Assembly (NCBI RefSeq): GCF_007989805.1
Contig: NZ_BJUB01000002.1
Span: 310,001 to 374,000, forward strand
Source of the DNA: Cellulomonas xylanilytica
GTDB taxonomy: Bacteria > Actinomycetota > Actinomycetes > Actinomycetales > Cellulomonadaceae
Direction: 5' to 3'
Length of the DNA stretch: 64,000 bases
Below are positions 25,105 to 33,650 of the stretch, one piece after another. The position numbers and the translations under genes were made by a program. Below the pieces are notes generated by a model. It made no database searches. It saw nothing but the letters and a program-made list of their open reading frames with translations, and was not told the origin of the DNA. Numbering within the stretch: the stretch's first letter is position 1; every line of letters starts with the position of its first letter.

Positions 25105-26232
25105 TCAGCGCGACCGGCCGGCGGACCCTCCGCCGCTCGGCCGCACGAGGTCGAGCTCCAGCCACTGCGCGAGGTCCTCGATCTCCGCGTCGACCGCGGC
25201 GCGCGCGTCGGCGCTCCACGGCTGGTCCTCGTGCACGGCGTGCACGCGCAGCACCCCGGCCTTGACGTCGGCGGTCGCGTCGACCTTGCCCACCAGCTGG
25301 TCGCCGACGAGCACCGGCAGCGCGAAGTAGCCCCAGCGGCGTGCGGCGACCGGCTTGAACATCTCGAGGATGTACTCGAACTCGAAGATGTCCGTCATGC
25401 GCCTGCGGTCGTGCAGCAGCAGGTCGAACGGCGAGAGGAGCGCCGCACGCCCCTCGAACGGGGCGTCGAGCTGTGCCGGGTCCACCCGCCAGGCGCCCCG
25501 GACGCCCTCGATCACCGCCGGCTCACCGACCTCGCCGACGTCGACCGGCTCGACCGGCTGCTCGGGTCCGCGCGTCCGGGCGATGCCGAGCGCCACCAGC
25601 CGCCGCTCGTCGCGGATGCGGAAGGCCTCCTCCAGCGGGACGGGCGGGTCCTGCGGGTAGACGCGCTCGGCGAGGTCCCAGAGCCGGTCCCGTCCGGTGC
25701 CTCCGGCGGGGGCGACGTCCCCCATCTGCACCATGATGCCCAGCAGCATCTGCACGTTGCGGTTGTTGTTCCAGCCGGTCGACTTCCACGGCCGGACGCA
25801 CGTGTCGGGCAGCGCGCTGATCGGCAGCGGCCCGTCGGCGCGCAGGATCTCGAGGATGTCCTGCCGGCAGCCCTCGTTGTCCGCGACCCACTGCCGGTTG
25901 GACCGCTGCCAGTCCTTGACGCGGTCCCCCGTGCCGGGGAAGGCCGCCATCTCCGCGCGGTACAGCGCCAGGTCGTCGGCGACGCGGAGCGTGCCGCGGT
26001 ACTCGAGGATCGACTGCTGGTCGAGCGCGTCCTCGAGCTCGCGCGGGTCGTACGCCGACCCGATCCGGCTCCACAGGACCAGGTCCGCGCTCGGCGCGAT
26101 CGCGGCGGTGGGGTTGAGGATCAGGAGCCCCAGGTCGCGCACGGTGTCGTGCACGTCCGTCGGGCGGTCCGCCGTCAGCCGCTGCGCACGCACGGCGATG
26201 CGGCGGGCGCCGGCACGAGTGAGGTGGTGCAC
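25105..26232 (-). CDS. winged-helix protein of the YcaQ/AlkZ (HTH_42) family
   Basis: A 375-residue member of the HTH_42 family, whose studied members are DNA glycosylases that open interstrand crosslinks. It has the N-terminal ARRIAVRAQ helix, the ILEYRG and RQWVADNEGCRQDILEIL segments, and the LLSPFDLLLHDRRR stretch with a C-terminal beta domain. In the glycosylases a Q-x-D or Q-x-Q triad follows an LGL turn near residue 30. Here the turn reads LGLLILNP, so the triad is not evident. GTG 26232 is chosen to match the family N-terminus. The divergent ABC gene starts 39 bp away. It may be a non-catalytic relative. Confidence 0.75.
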   Translation of the reverse strand: MHHLTRAGARRIAVRAQRLTADRPTDVHDTVRDLGLLILNPTAAIAPSADLVLWSRIGSAYDPRELEDALDQQSILEYRGTLRVADDLALYRAEMAAFPGTGDRVKDWQRSNRQWVADNEGCRQDILEILRADGPLPISALPDTCVRPWKSTGWNNNRNVQMLLGIMVQMGDVAPAGGTGRDRLWDLAERVYPQDPPVPLEEAFRIRDERRLVALGIARTRGPEQPVEPVDVGEVGEPAVIEGVRGAWRVDPAQLDAPFEGRAALLSPFDLLLHDRRRMTDIFEFEYILEMFKPVAARRWGYFALPVLVGDQLVGKVDATADVKAGVLRVHAVHEDQPWSADARAAVDAEIEDLAQWLELDLVRPSGGGSAGRSR

Positions 26233-26270
26233 GCTCCGCAGACTAGGTCTGGCCACCGACAGATGCTTCG

Positions 26271-27221
26271 ATGGGCGCCATGGGTGCACTGACGATGGAG
26301 TCCCTCCACAAGACGTATGGCGAGGTCCGCGCGTTGCGCGACCTGTCGATGGAGGTGCAGGCCGGGGAGATCGTCGGCTTCGTCGGCTCCAACGGCGCCG
26401 GCAAGTCGACGACGATGCGGATCGTGCTCGGCGTGCTGGAGGCCGACTCCGGCGAGGTCCGCTGGGACGGCCGGCCGATCGACCTGGCCGTGCGGCAGCG
26501 CATCGGATACATGCCCGAGGAGCGTGGCCTGTACCCGCGGATGAAGGTCAGCGACCAGCTGGTCTACCTCGCACGGCTGCACGGGCTGGACGCGTCGTCG
26601 GCCAAAGCCGCGATGGAGCACTGGACCGAGGTGCTGGGCATCGCGGAGCGACGCGGTGACGAGATCCTGAAGCTGTCGCTGGGCAACCAGCAGCGCGTCC
26701 AGCTGGCTGCGGCGCTCGTGCACTCCCCCGACATCCTGGTCCTCGACGAGCCGTTCTCCGGCCTGGACCCCGTCGCGGTCGACGTGATGAGCGGCGTGCT
26801 GCGCGACCAGGCCGCCGCGGGCGTGCCGGTGCTGTTCTCGTCGCACCAGCTCGAGCTCGTCGAGTCGCTGTGCGACCGGGTCGGGATCATCAAGAGCGGG
26901 TCGATGGTGAAGTTCGGCGGCATCGAGGAGCTGCGCCGGACCGACGACCGGCGCTGGGTGGTCGAGGGACCGCCGCCGTCGTCGTGGATCACCGCGGTGC
27001 CGTCGGCGCACGTCGTCTCGACGGAGGGCCGGCGGTCGGTGGTCGAGGTGCGCGGGCAGTCCGCGGACGCCGTCGACCAGGAGATCCTGCGCGCGGCCAT
27101 GGCGGCCGGCCCGGTGCACGAGTTCAGCCTCCTGCGCCCGTCCCTGACCGAGCTGTACCGGCACGTCGTGACCACCGACGCCGACGCTGCCGCGACCGAG
27201 CGAGAGACGGTGTCCGCATGA
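26271..27221 (+). CDS. ABC transporter ATP-binding protein (NatA-like)
   Basis: A 316-residue ATPase. The Walker A GSNGAGKST is near residue 38, the signature LSLGNQQRVQ near 139, and Walker B ILVLDEPFSGLDP near 158. The C-terminal 90 residues are an extension found in NatA-type ATPases of ABC-2 exporters. It is coupled by ATGA to the permease that follows. NatAB-type systems expel sodium or small compounds. The substrate here is unknown and there is no regulator beside it. ATG 26280 is an alternative start. Confidence 0.9.
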   Translation: MGAMGALTMESLHKTYGEVRALRDLSMEVQAGEIVGFVGSNGAGKSTTMRIVLGVLEADSGEVRWDGRPIDLAVRQRIGYMPEERGLYPRMKVSDQLVYLARLHGLDASSAKAAMEHWTEVLGIAERRGDEILKLSLGNQQRVQLAAALVHSPDILVLDEPFSGLDPVAVDVMSGVLRDQAAAGVPVLFSSHQLELVESLCDRVGIIKSGSMVKFGGIEELRRTDDRRWVVEGPPPSSWITAVPSAHVVSTEGRRSVVEVRGQSADAVDQEILRAAMAAGPVHEFSLLRPSLTELYRHVVTTDADAAATERETVSA

Positions 27222-28432
27222 ACCCCCGTCCGACCGTCGTCGAGATCTCGAACGGCGCCGCCATCCGGCTCATCGCGGGGCGCGAGATCACCACCCGGAT
27301 CCGCTCCAAGGCTTTCGTCTGGACCACGATCGCGCTCGTCGCCGCGGTGGTGCTCGGCGGGGTCCTGCTCAACATCGTCGGTTCGCAGTCGGACTCCGCC
27401 CAGCAGGTCGGCGTGACGCCCGAGGCCGCCGGCATCGCGGAGCAGGTCGTCGCGATCGGAGCCGTGACGGGCACGACCATCGAGACGCAGGAGGTCGACT
27501 CCGCCGAGGACGCCGAGGCGCTCCTCGAGGACGGCACGCTCAGCGCCGTCGTCACGGGCACGGACCCGCTGACCGTCACCGTGCACACGTCCCTGTCCGA
27601 CTCCCTGACACCCGTGTTCGCCTCGCTGGCGCAGCAGGAGGCCCTGTCGTCCGCCGTCACCGACCTCGGCGGCGACCCCGGCGAGGTCGGTCGCGCGATC
27701 GCGCAGGCGGAGGCCGACGTCACGGCGCTGGAGCCCGAGCCGGAGCAGGACAGCGCCCAGGTCGTGGCGGGGTTCGTCGCGGGCATCCTGCTGTTCATCT
27801 CGCTGATGACCGCCGGGCAGCTGGTGGCGCAGGGCGTGGTCGAGGAGAAGTCGTCGCGCGTCGTGGAGCTGCTCCTGGCCACCGTGCGGCCGTGGCAGCT
27901 CATGGCCGGCAAGGTGCTCGGCATCGGGGTGATCGGCCTGACGCAGGTGGTGCTCGTCGTGGCGGCGGGCACGGGCACGGCGGCTGCCCTCGGGCTCGTC
28001 GACACCAGCTCGATCAACCTCGGCGCCACCGCGCTGTGGGTGATCATCTGGTTCGTCGTCGGGTTCACGATGTACGCGCTCGCGCTCGCCGCGCTGGCCG
28101 CGCTGGTGTCCCGGCAGGAGGACGTCGGCTCGGTGACCGCGCCGATCATGACCCTGATGATGATCCCGTACCTGGTCGGCGTCAGCATCGCGCCCTGGGA
28201 CCCCACCAACCCGCTCGTGGTGTGGCTCAGCTTCGTGCCGTTCTGCGCACCGATGCTCATGCCCATGCGGATCGCGCTCGGCGAGGTCGCGCCGTGGGAG
28301 GTCGCCGTGTCGCTCGGGATCTCGCTGGCGCTCATCCCGGTGCTCGTCTGGCTCGCCGGCCGCATCTACTCCAACGCCGTCCTGCGCAGCGGTGGGCGGG
28401 TGAAACTCAAGGACGCACTGACCGCCTCGTAA
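27218..28432 (+). CDS. ABC-2 type permease (NatB-like)
   Basis: A 404-residue membrane protein. One N-terminal helix (about residues 31-55), a large extracytoplasmic loop to about residue 180, then five or six helices, which is the NatB layout. The cytoplasmic EEKSSRVVELLLATVRPWQL motif near residue 210 is the hallmark of this ABC-2 group. It forms a two-gene exporter with the ATPase; the four-base overlap makes coupling likely. Confidence 0.9.
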   Translation: MNPRPTVVEISNGAAIRLIAGREITTRIRSKAFVWTTIALVAAVVLGGVLLNIVGSQSDSAQQVGVTPEAAGIAEQVVAIGAVTGTTIETQEVDSAEDAEALLEDGTLSAVVTGTDPLTVTVHTSLSDSLTPVFASLAQQEALSSAVTDLGGDPGEVGRAIAQAEADVTALEPEPEQDSAQVVAGFVAGILLFISLMTAGQLVAQGVVEEKSSRVVELLLATVRPWQLMAGKVLGIGVIGLTQVVLVVAAGTGTAAALGLVDTSSINLGATALWVIIWFVVGFTMYALALAALAALVSRQEDVGSVTAPIMTLMMIPYLVGVSIAPWDPTNPLVVWLSFVPFCAPMLMPMRIALGEVAPWEVAVSLGISLALIPVLVWLAGRIYSNAVLRSGGRVKLKDALTAS

Positions 28433-28514
28433 GCGTTCTCGCAGGTCAGACGGCCCATGACCGGTGTCAGTCAGGGGTTGCATCTGGACGCATGTCCCAT
28501 AGAGGATGCGCGAC

Positions 28515-29159
28515 ATGTCCGCTTCCCCGCCCCCCGACGTCGTCGAGCCGCTGCACCCGTCCGGCATCGCGGAAGCAGCGACGGTGCTGGCAGCGGCGCT
28601 CGCCGACGACCCCGGATTCGTCCACCTGTTCCCCGTCCGCGCCCGTCGGGAACGCGAGCTGCGCGCCCTGTACCGCATGACCCTGGCCGACTCGGTGCAG
28701 CACGGCCACGCCTTCGTGACCCGTCTCGACGGCGCGGTGACCGGCGCGATCGCGCTCTACCCGCCGGGCGCCTACCCCATGACCCCCGCCCGCTGGTGGC
28801 GCCAGGCGTTCCGCATCGTGCGCATAGCCGCCAACACCCGCGAGCACAGCCTCGGCATCATCAAGTTCGGCGACGTCACCTCCGCCGGGGTGCCGTGCGA
28901 CGCCTGGTACGTCGAGGCGCTCGGTGTGCGGCCCGACCTGCAGCGGGCAGGCCGCGGGAAGAAGCTCATGGCAGCCGTCTTCGGGCTCGTCGACGGCCAC
29001 GGCGGACCGTCCTACCTGGAGACCACCAAGCCCGACAACGTCGCCTACTACTCCGCCCTCGGCTACAACCCCGTGAAGTCGCGCGTGCCCCTCGGGCCTC
29101 CCGACGCCGGGCCGTGGATCTTCCCGATGCACCGCGTGCCTGTGGGTGCCGACGTCTAG
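28515..29159 (+). CDS. GNAT-family N-acetyltransferase
   Basis: A 214-residue acetyltransferase. The acetyl-CoA pyrophosphate-binding motif VRPDLQRAGRGKKLM is near residue 138, preceded by the YVEALGV strand. The C-terminal NVAYYSALGYNPV matches the family end (Tyr as general acid). ATG 28515 has GAGG nine bases upstream; ATG 28506 is an in-frame alternative. Substrate unknown. It stands alone between the ABC exporter and a DUF6157 gene. Confidence 0.85.
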   Translation: MSASPPPDVVEPLHPSGIAEAATVLAAALADDPGFVHLFPVRARRERELRALYRMTLADSVQHGHAFVTRLDGAVTGAIALYPPGAYPMTPARWWRQAFRIVRIAANTREHSLGIIKFGDVTSAGVPCDAWYVEALGVRPDLQRAGRGKKLMAAVFGLVDGHGGPSYLETTKPDNVAYYSALGYNPVKSRVPLGPPDAGPWIFPMHRVPVGADV

Positions 29160-29170
29160 CGTCTCCTCGC

Positions 29171-29581
29171 ATGGAGAGCGTCGACTACACGTCCACCTTC
29201 ATCACCGTCGCACCCGACACCCGCGCCGTCGCCGGCGTGGAACCCACCGGCACGACCATCGCCGCCGCGACCTACTCCCTCATCGCGTCCGACCCCTACG
29301 CCCTGCGGTCCTCGGACGTCATCTTCCAGGTGTGGGCATCCCGCCACGACGTCGACGCGTCCTCGGCCGACGAGTGGGCGACGTTCTACGCGAAGTCCCA
29401 CGCCTGCCTGCGCTCCAGCGACCTCGGCAAGCGGTACGGCTGGGGCATCCACGCCGACGCCGACGGCCGGTTGGCGGTGTACGCGGTGGGGTCCGACGAG
29501 TACTCGTCGTTGGCGGCAGGGACGGCGCCGGACGGGTCGGCCGTGACGGTGAGGGCAGCGATGCGGAGCTCGCGGCGCTGA
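29171..29581 (+). CDS. DUF6157 family protein
   Basis: A 136-residue protein resembling the DUF6157 family, which begins Y-x-x-T-F-I-x-V-A-P-D and has the FYAKSHACLRSSDLGKRYGWGIH core near residue 75, both visible here. No function is known for the family. It starts 11 bp after the acetyltransferase stop, so the two are probably cotranscribed. Confidence 0.75.
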   Translation: MESVDYTSTFITVAPDTRAVAGVEPTGTTIAAATYSLIASDPYALRSSDVIFQVWASRHDVDASSADEWATFYAKSHACLRSSDLGKRYGWGIHADADGRLAVYAVGSDEYSSLAAGTAPDGSAVTVRAAMRSSRR

Positions 29582-29674
29582 GCGACCGGGCTGCGCCCGT
29601 GCCGAGTCGAGGGGCGTGACGCAGGTGGGTGTCTCCACCGCCCGGAGTGTCGGAACCTCCAGCCACAATGAGCC

Positions 29675-31321
29675 GTGTCCTTGCTGCTGCTCCTCGACGA
29701 CCCGGCGCGCCCCGGCGTCCTGGAGCTGCAGTCGCTGACGGACCAGGGCGAACCGCTCGGGTCGGAGATCGTCGCCGCCGAGGACCTCCCTGAGCTCGTT
29801 CGTGAGCGCGAGCTGGGTCGGCCGCGATGGGTCTGGGACGACACGTCGCGCCGCTACCCGCCGCTGCTGGCTGCAGGTGTGCGGGTCGAGCGGTGCCATG
29901 ATCTGCGGCTCTGTCACGCGATCCTGCGGCGGAGCGTCTACTCGCAGGGGTCGACGCTAGCGGCGGCTCCGGCCGGGCCGTGGGACGGGCCTCGGGTTCC
30001 GCCGCCAGTCGAGGGCAGCCTCTTCGACGACGCCGAGGTAGCGGCCCCTGCTGATCCGCTGGACGAGCTGCGCAGCCAGCTCGCGGCCGTCGCGGGTGCG
30101 GACGAGCCGGGTCGGCTGCGGCTGCTGCTGGCCGCGGAGTCCACGGGGGCGCTGATCGCGGCGGAGATGCAGCACGACGGCATGCCGTGGAGCGTCGAGG
30201 CGCACGACGCGCTGCTGACGGAGATGCTCGGGGCGCGGCCCCGGTCAGGGCGACCGCCGAAGCTGGAGGCTCTGGCCGACGAGGTCAGGGCGGCGCTGGG
30301 TCAGCCGTCGCTGAACCTCGACTCGCAGCCGGACCTGCTGCGAGGGCTGCGGTCGGCGGGGTGCGACGTGGAGTCGACGCGCACCTGGGAGATCAAGGCG
30401 CTGGAGCACCCGGTGCGGGAGCCGCTGCTCGCGTACAAGAAGCTGGCCCGCCTGCTCAGCGCGAACGGCTGGGCCTGGATGGAGGCGTGGGTGCACGACG
30501 GCCGGTTCCGGCCGGACTACGTGCCCGGGGGTGTGGTGACCGGGCGCTGGGCGACCAGCGGCGGTGGCGCGCTGCAGCTGCCCGCGAGCATCCGTGGCGC
30601 GGTGCGGGCCGACCCGGGGTGGAAGCTCGTCGTCGCCGACGCCGCGCAGCTGGAGCCCCGGGTGCTCGCCGCGATGTCGGGAGACGGCGCCATGGCGGCG
30701 GCGGGGCGGCACGCGGACCTGTACCAGGGGGTGGTGGACGCGGGCATCGTCGAGACCCGGTCCGAGGCCAAGTACGCGATGCTCGGCGCGATCTACGGCG
30801 CCACCACCGGCCCGTCGGCCGTGCTCATGCCGCGCCTGACCCGTGCGTACCCGCGGGCGGTCGCCCTGGTCGAGGCGGGGGCCCGTGCTGGTGAGCGGGG
30901 TGACGTCGTCTCGACGTGGCTGGGCCGCACGTCACCGCGGCCCGACGCCGCGTGGCAGGCTGAGCTCGCCGCGGCGTCGGCGGAGGGTGCGGGGGCCGAC
31001 GACGTCCGGGCCGCACGGCGACGCGGACGGGACTGGGGGCGGTTCACGCGGAACTTCATCGTCCAGGGCACGGCTGCGGAGTGGGCGCTGTGCTGGATGG
31101 CGTCGCTGCGGCGCCGGCTGCTGGCCGTCGACGGTCGGCCGCACCTGGTGTTCTTCCTGCACGACGAGGTGATGGTGCACGCGCCTGCCGAGGTCGCCGA
31201 CCAGGTGGCGGTCGCCGTGCGCGAGTCCGCCGTCGAGGCGGGGCGGCTGCTGTTCGGCGACACGCCCGTGGACTTCGCGCTGAACGTGGCGGTGGTGGAC
31301 AGCTATGACCAAGCGAAGTAG
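29675..31321 (+). CDS. family A DNA polymerase (actinobacterial exonuclease/polymerase-like)
   Basis: A 548-residue protein of the group usually annotated as bifunctional 3'-5' exonuclease/DNA polymerase. The polymerase motifs are visible: A, VVADAAQLEPRVLAA near residue 322; B, the helix RSEAKYAMLGAIYG near 363; C, FFLHDEVMVHAP near 490. It is far shorter than PolA. In the N-terminal 170 residues I see no DxE or other exonuclease triad, so proofreading is doubtful. GTG 29675 is used. The role is probably DNA repair. The gene stands alone. Confidence 0.85.
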   Translation: MSLLLLLDDPARPGVLELQSLTDQGEPLGSEIVAAEDLPELVRERELGRPRWVWDDTSRRYPPLLAAGVRVERCHDLRLCHAILRRSVYSQGSTLAAAPAGPWDGPRVPPPVEGSLFDDAEVAAPADPLDELRSQLAAVAGADEPGRLRLLLAAESTGALIAAEMQHDGMPWSVEAHDALLTEMLGARPRSGRPPKLEALADEVRAALGQPSLNLDSQPDLLRGLRSAGCDVESTRTWEIKALEHPVREPLLAYKKLARLLSANGWAWMEAWVHDGRFRPDYVPGGVVTGRWATSGGGALQLPASIRGAVRADPGWKLVVADAAQLEPRVLAAMSGDGAMAAAGRHADLYQGVVDAGIVETRSEAKYAMLGAIYGATTGPSAVLMPRLTRAYPRAVALVEAGARAGERGDVVSTWLGRTSPRPDAAWQAELAAASAEGAGADDVRAARRRGRDWGRFTRNFIVQGTAAEWALCWMASLRRRLLAVDGRPHLVFFLHDEVMVHAPAEVADQVAVAVRESAVEAGRLLFGDTPVDFALNVAVVDSYDQAK

Positions 31322-31325
31322 CCGC

Positions 31326-31835
31326 TCAGTGGTTGAGCATGTACTTCAGCACGATCACCAGCAGCCCGAACGCCCCGGCCAGCAGGCTCTCGCCGACGAG
31401 CGCTGCGCCGCGGACGCCCGCGCGGTGGGCGGCGAGAGCGGCAACGGAGGTGAGCATCGCCACCGTGAACCAGAGGGACAGGAACGCGGCGTCGACGACT
31501 CCCATGCCGAACAGCCGACCGACCCCGAACACGACGAGCACCGGGAGGCTGCCCAGCAGCACGCCGGTGTTGTTCCGCAGCGCGTGCTTGAGGCGATGAC
31601 CGGAGGTGTGGTCGACGTCGTCGAACCGGCCGCCGATGGCGTCGGCGTAGACGTGCGCGAGCCAGTACGTCACGGAGATGAGTGCGGTGGCCAGGATGAC
31701 GATCTCGCCGGACTCAGCACCCGCGCTGGTCGCGGCGAGGACGACGCTCGAGACGAGCGCTCCGTAGAGGAGCTCCGCGGGGCCCTTGTGCCGCATGAAC
31801 GTGTCGACGCGACTGAAGCGGTGCTGCGTGTTCAT
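31326..31835 (-). CDS. integral membrane protein, unknown function
   Basis: A 169-residue protein with about five hydrophobic segments (about residues 25-42, 47-65, 87-107, 112-130, 140-165) and a basic N-terminus. ATG 31835 is preceded by GGAGAG. The stop lies 4 bp from the end of the convergent polymerase gene. It resembles hypothetical actinobacterial membrane proteins; I cannot assign a family. Confidence 0.65.
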   Translation of the reverse strand: MNTQHRFSRVDTFMRHKGPAELLYGALVSSVVLAATSAGAESGEIVILATALISVTYWLAHVYADAIGGRFDDVDHTSGHRLKHALRNNTGVLLGSLPVLVVFGVGRLFGMGVVDAAFLSLWFTVAMLTSVAALAAHRAGVRGAALVGESLLAGAFGLLVIVLKYMLNH

Positions 31836-31913
31836 CAACTCTCCGCGGTCGGTGGTCGGGTCCCTATCGTGACGCACGGACGGCCAGGTCTGCGCCGCCC
31901 GTCCGACGCCTCG

Positions 31914-31983
31914 CCGAGCTCGTCACGCGCGGCCGAGCTCGTCTGCTGCGACGGACGAGCTCGCCGCCAGGTGACGAGCTCGG
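31914..31983. repeat. nested hairpin repeat (GACGAGCTCG family)
   Basis: Two copies of CCGAGCTCGTC (31914-31924, 31933-31943) face two inverse copies, GACGAGCTCG (31954-31963) and GACGAGCTCGG (31973-31983), forming an inner and an outer stem. The inner unit matches the hairpin at 21508-21539 apart from A/G changes. It lies between a membrane protein gene and a cupin gene, near the end of the cupin transcript. Confidence 0.65.
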
Positions 31984-31999
31984 CGCCCGGCAGGGTCGG

Positions 32000-32728
32000 T
32001 CACACCGGTGTGGGCCACGTCTGCAGGCGGCCGCACATGCCGTAGCGGCGCGGGGCCGGGTTGGCGTCGACCCCGGAGACCGAGCCGCGCGCCAGGTGCG
32101 GGGCGACTCCGCGGAACAGACCCTCGAGGGCGGCCGCGGTGTCCTCGTTCTGCGGGTAGACGTTGCGCGTCCACGTCTCCTGCCAGCGCGGCGCGAACGG
32201 CCGGACCAGCCGGGTGGCCGCGTCGTGCAGCGGCTTGAGGGCGGCGGGACCGAGGCGGTCGACGGCGGCACCGAGCTCGGCGTACCCCTCGAGCGCGAGG
32301 TCACGGCGGCGGCGCGCGGCGGCGGCGAGCTCGTCGTCGGACGCGCCGGGCCCAGGCAGCGTCGCGGCCTCGCGGTAGGCGGCCGGGTCGGCAAGGACAG
32401 CGGCCGGGAAGGTCAGGACGGCGTCGCCGGCCTCCGGCAGGCCCGCGTTGGACATCAGGACGAGCACCTCGAGGTCGCCGTCGTTCACGGCGCGGTGCAC
32501 CACCCCGGGGCCGAACGACACGATCGACCCGGGGCGCAGCGGGTGCACCGTGAAGCCCGACTGGCTCAGCGTGTGGACGGAGCCGGTCCCGGCGAGGACG
32601 ACGTACGCCTCCGACGAGACGACGTGCAGGTGCGGCGAGCCGCTGCCGGCCACACCCACGCCGTCGGCGGCGGGCCAGTCGTAGACGCGCAGGTGGCTGA
32701 CCGAGACACCGCCGGGAAGTCCGTTCAT
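32000..32728 (-). CDS. cupin-domain protein
   Basis: A 242-residue protein. The N-terminal 110 residues are a cupin barrel with HLHVVSSEAYVVLAGTG (His, His and Glu metal ligands near residues 33-40) and the second motif PGSIVSFGPGVVHRAVN near residue 70. The C-terminal half is helical and of unknown function, ending in a His-poor tail. It could be a sugar-binding or epimerase-like protein. It is the third gene of Gfo/Idh - DUF6807 - cupin, starting 16 bp after the DUF6807 stop. Confidence 0.75.
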   Translation of the reverse strand: MNGLPGGVSVSHLRVYDWPAADGVGVAGSGSPHLHVVSSEAYVVLAGTGSVHTLSQSGFTVHPLRPGSIVSFGPGVVHRAVNDGDLEVLVLMSNAGLPEAGDAVLTFPAAVLADPAAYREAATLPGPGASDDELAAAARRRRDLALEGYAELGAAVDRLGPAALKPLHDAATRLVRPFAPRWQETWTRNVYPQNEDTAAALEGLFRGVAPHLARGSVSGVDANPAPRRYGMCGRLQTWPTPV

Positions 32729-32744
32729 CCGGTCAGTATCCCGC

Positions 32745-33650
32745 TCACACGGAGCTGCCCAGAGCCGCGAGGGCGGCGGCGGACGTCGGATCGGCTGCTC
32801 CGTCGGCGATGACCACCGCGTACCGGAACCGCAGGGTGTCCCCGGGAGCGAACGGGACCTCGGTCGAGAAGAACGGCGCGGGGTTGAGGCAGCCGAACTG
32901 CTCGGTGCGGGCGAACCACTGCGGCGGGTGCGACGGGTTGTCCGTGCCGTCGACGATGACGACGGTCGAGGCGCCGCCGGTGTCGTCGTGCTTGCCGACG
33001 AAGCCCATCCACGGTCCGCGGCTGCCCCGGGCCTCCTCCCCTCCGGAGAAGTCGGGGGCGAGCAGGGTCCCGCCCGTGAACGACCGCGGCCCGCGCCAGA
33101 ACAGCCCGCCGTAGCCGGCGTTCTCGCGGCCGCGCGTCGTGGGCGAGCCGATCGTCAGGTCGTCGGAGGACACGTTGGTCATCGTCGTCTCGAACGTCAG
33201 CACCCAGGCGTCGTCGCGACCAGCGGGCACCACGAACCCGAGGGTGCGCTGCTCGTCGATCACGTGCGCACCCTGCTGCGTGTGCCAGGCGAGGGTGTGG
33301 GTGAGGTCGACCCGGTCCGCGGAGACCCGCAGGTCGGTCAGCGCGACGTGGTCCATCGACCCGTCGTTCTCCAGCTGCACGTAGCCCTGGCCGTGCACGT
33401 AGGTGGGCCCGCCCCAGAAGTTGTGCTCGCCGACCACCGGCAGCGACCACGCGATGCCCTTGTGCCAGACATGGTCGTGCGGGCGGAAGGCGGTGACCAG
33501 GTCCCCGCCGCGCGTGCGGACCGGGTGCACATAGGGCCGCGGGCTCTCCAGCTGCACGTCGGTGGGGACGTAGACGTACTGCGCCAGGGTGGTGCCGTCG
33601 GCGACGACGTCGACGGCGCGGCCGACGTCGTGCAGGGCGGAGACCGTCAC
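32745..33650 (-). CDS. DUF6807 (PmoA-like) family protein
   Basis: A 301-residue beta-rich protein of the DUF6807/PmoA-like family. Family marks are SPRPYVHPVRT near residue 35, PHDHVWHKGIAWSLPVV near 57 (several His), NFWGGPTYVHGQG near 76, and NAGYGGLFWRGPR near 167. The family is often found in polysaccharide loci but has no proven activity. Conserved His residues suggest a metal site or sugar epimerase-like fold. Its GTG overlaps the Gfo/Idh stop (GTGA). A second copy of this domain is fused to a LacI regulator at 48658-50610. Confidence 0.8.
   Translation of the reverse strand: MTVSALHDVGRAVDVVADGTTLAQYVYVPTDVQLESPRPYVHPVRTRGGDLVTAFRPHDHVWHKGIAWSLPVVGEHNFWGGPTYVHGQGYVQLENDGSMDHVALTDLRVSADRVDLTHTLAWHTQQGAHVIDEQRTLGFVVPAGRDDAWVLTFETTMTNVSSDDLTIGSPTTRGRENAGYGGLFWRGPRSFTGGTLLAPDFSGGEEARGSRGPWMGFVGKHDDTGGASTVVIVDGTDNPSHPPQWFARTEQFGCLNPAPFFSTEVPFAPGDTLRFRYAVVIADGAADPTSAAALAALGSSV

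Noticed and set aside
28431..28444. GTAAGCGTTCTCGC after the NatB-like gene as a LacI operator
   Set aside because: Only the left half matches and it overlaps a stop codon; no carbohydrate gene is controlled from there.
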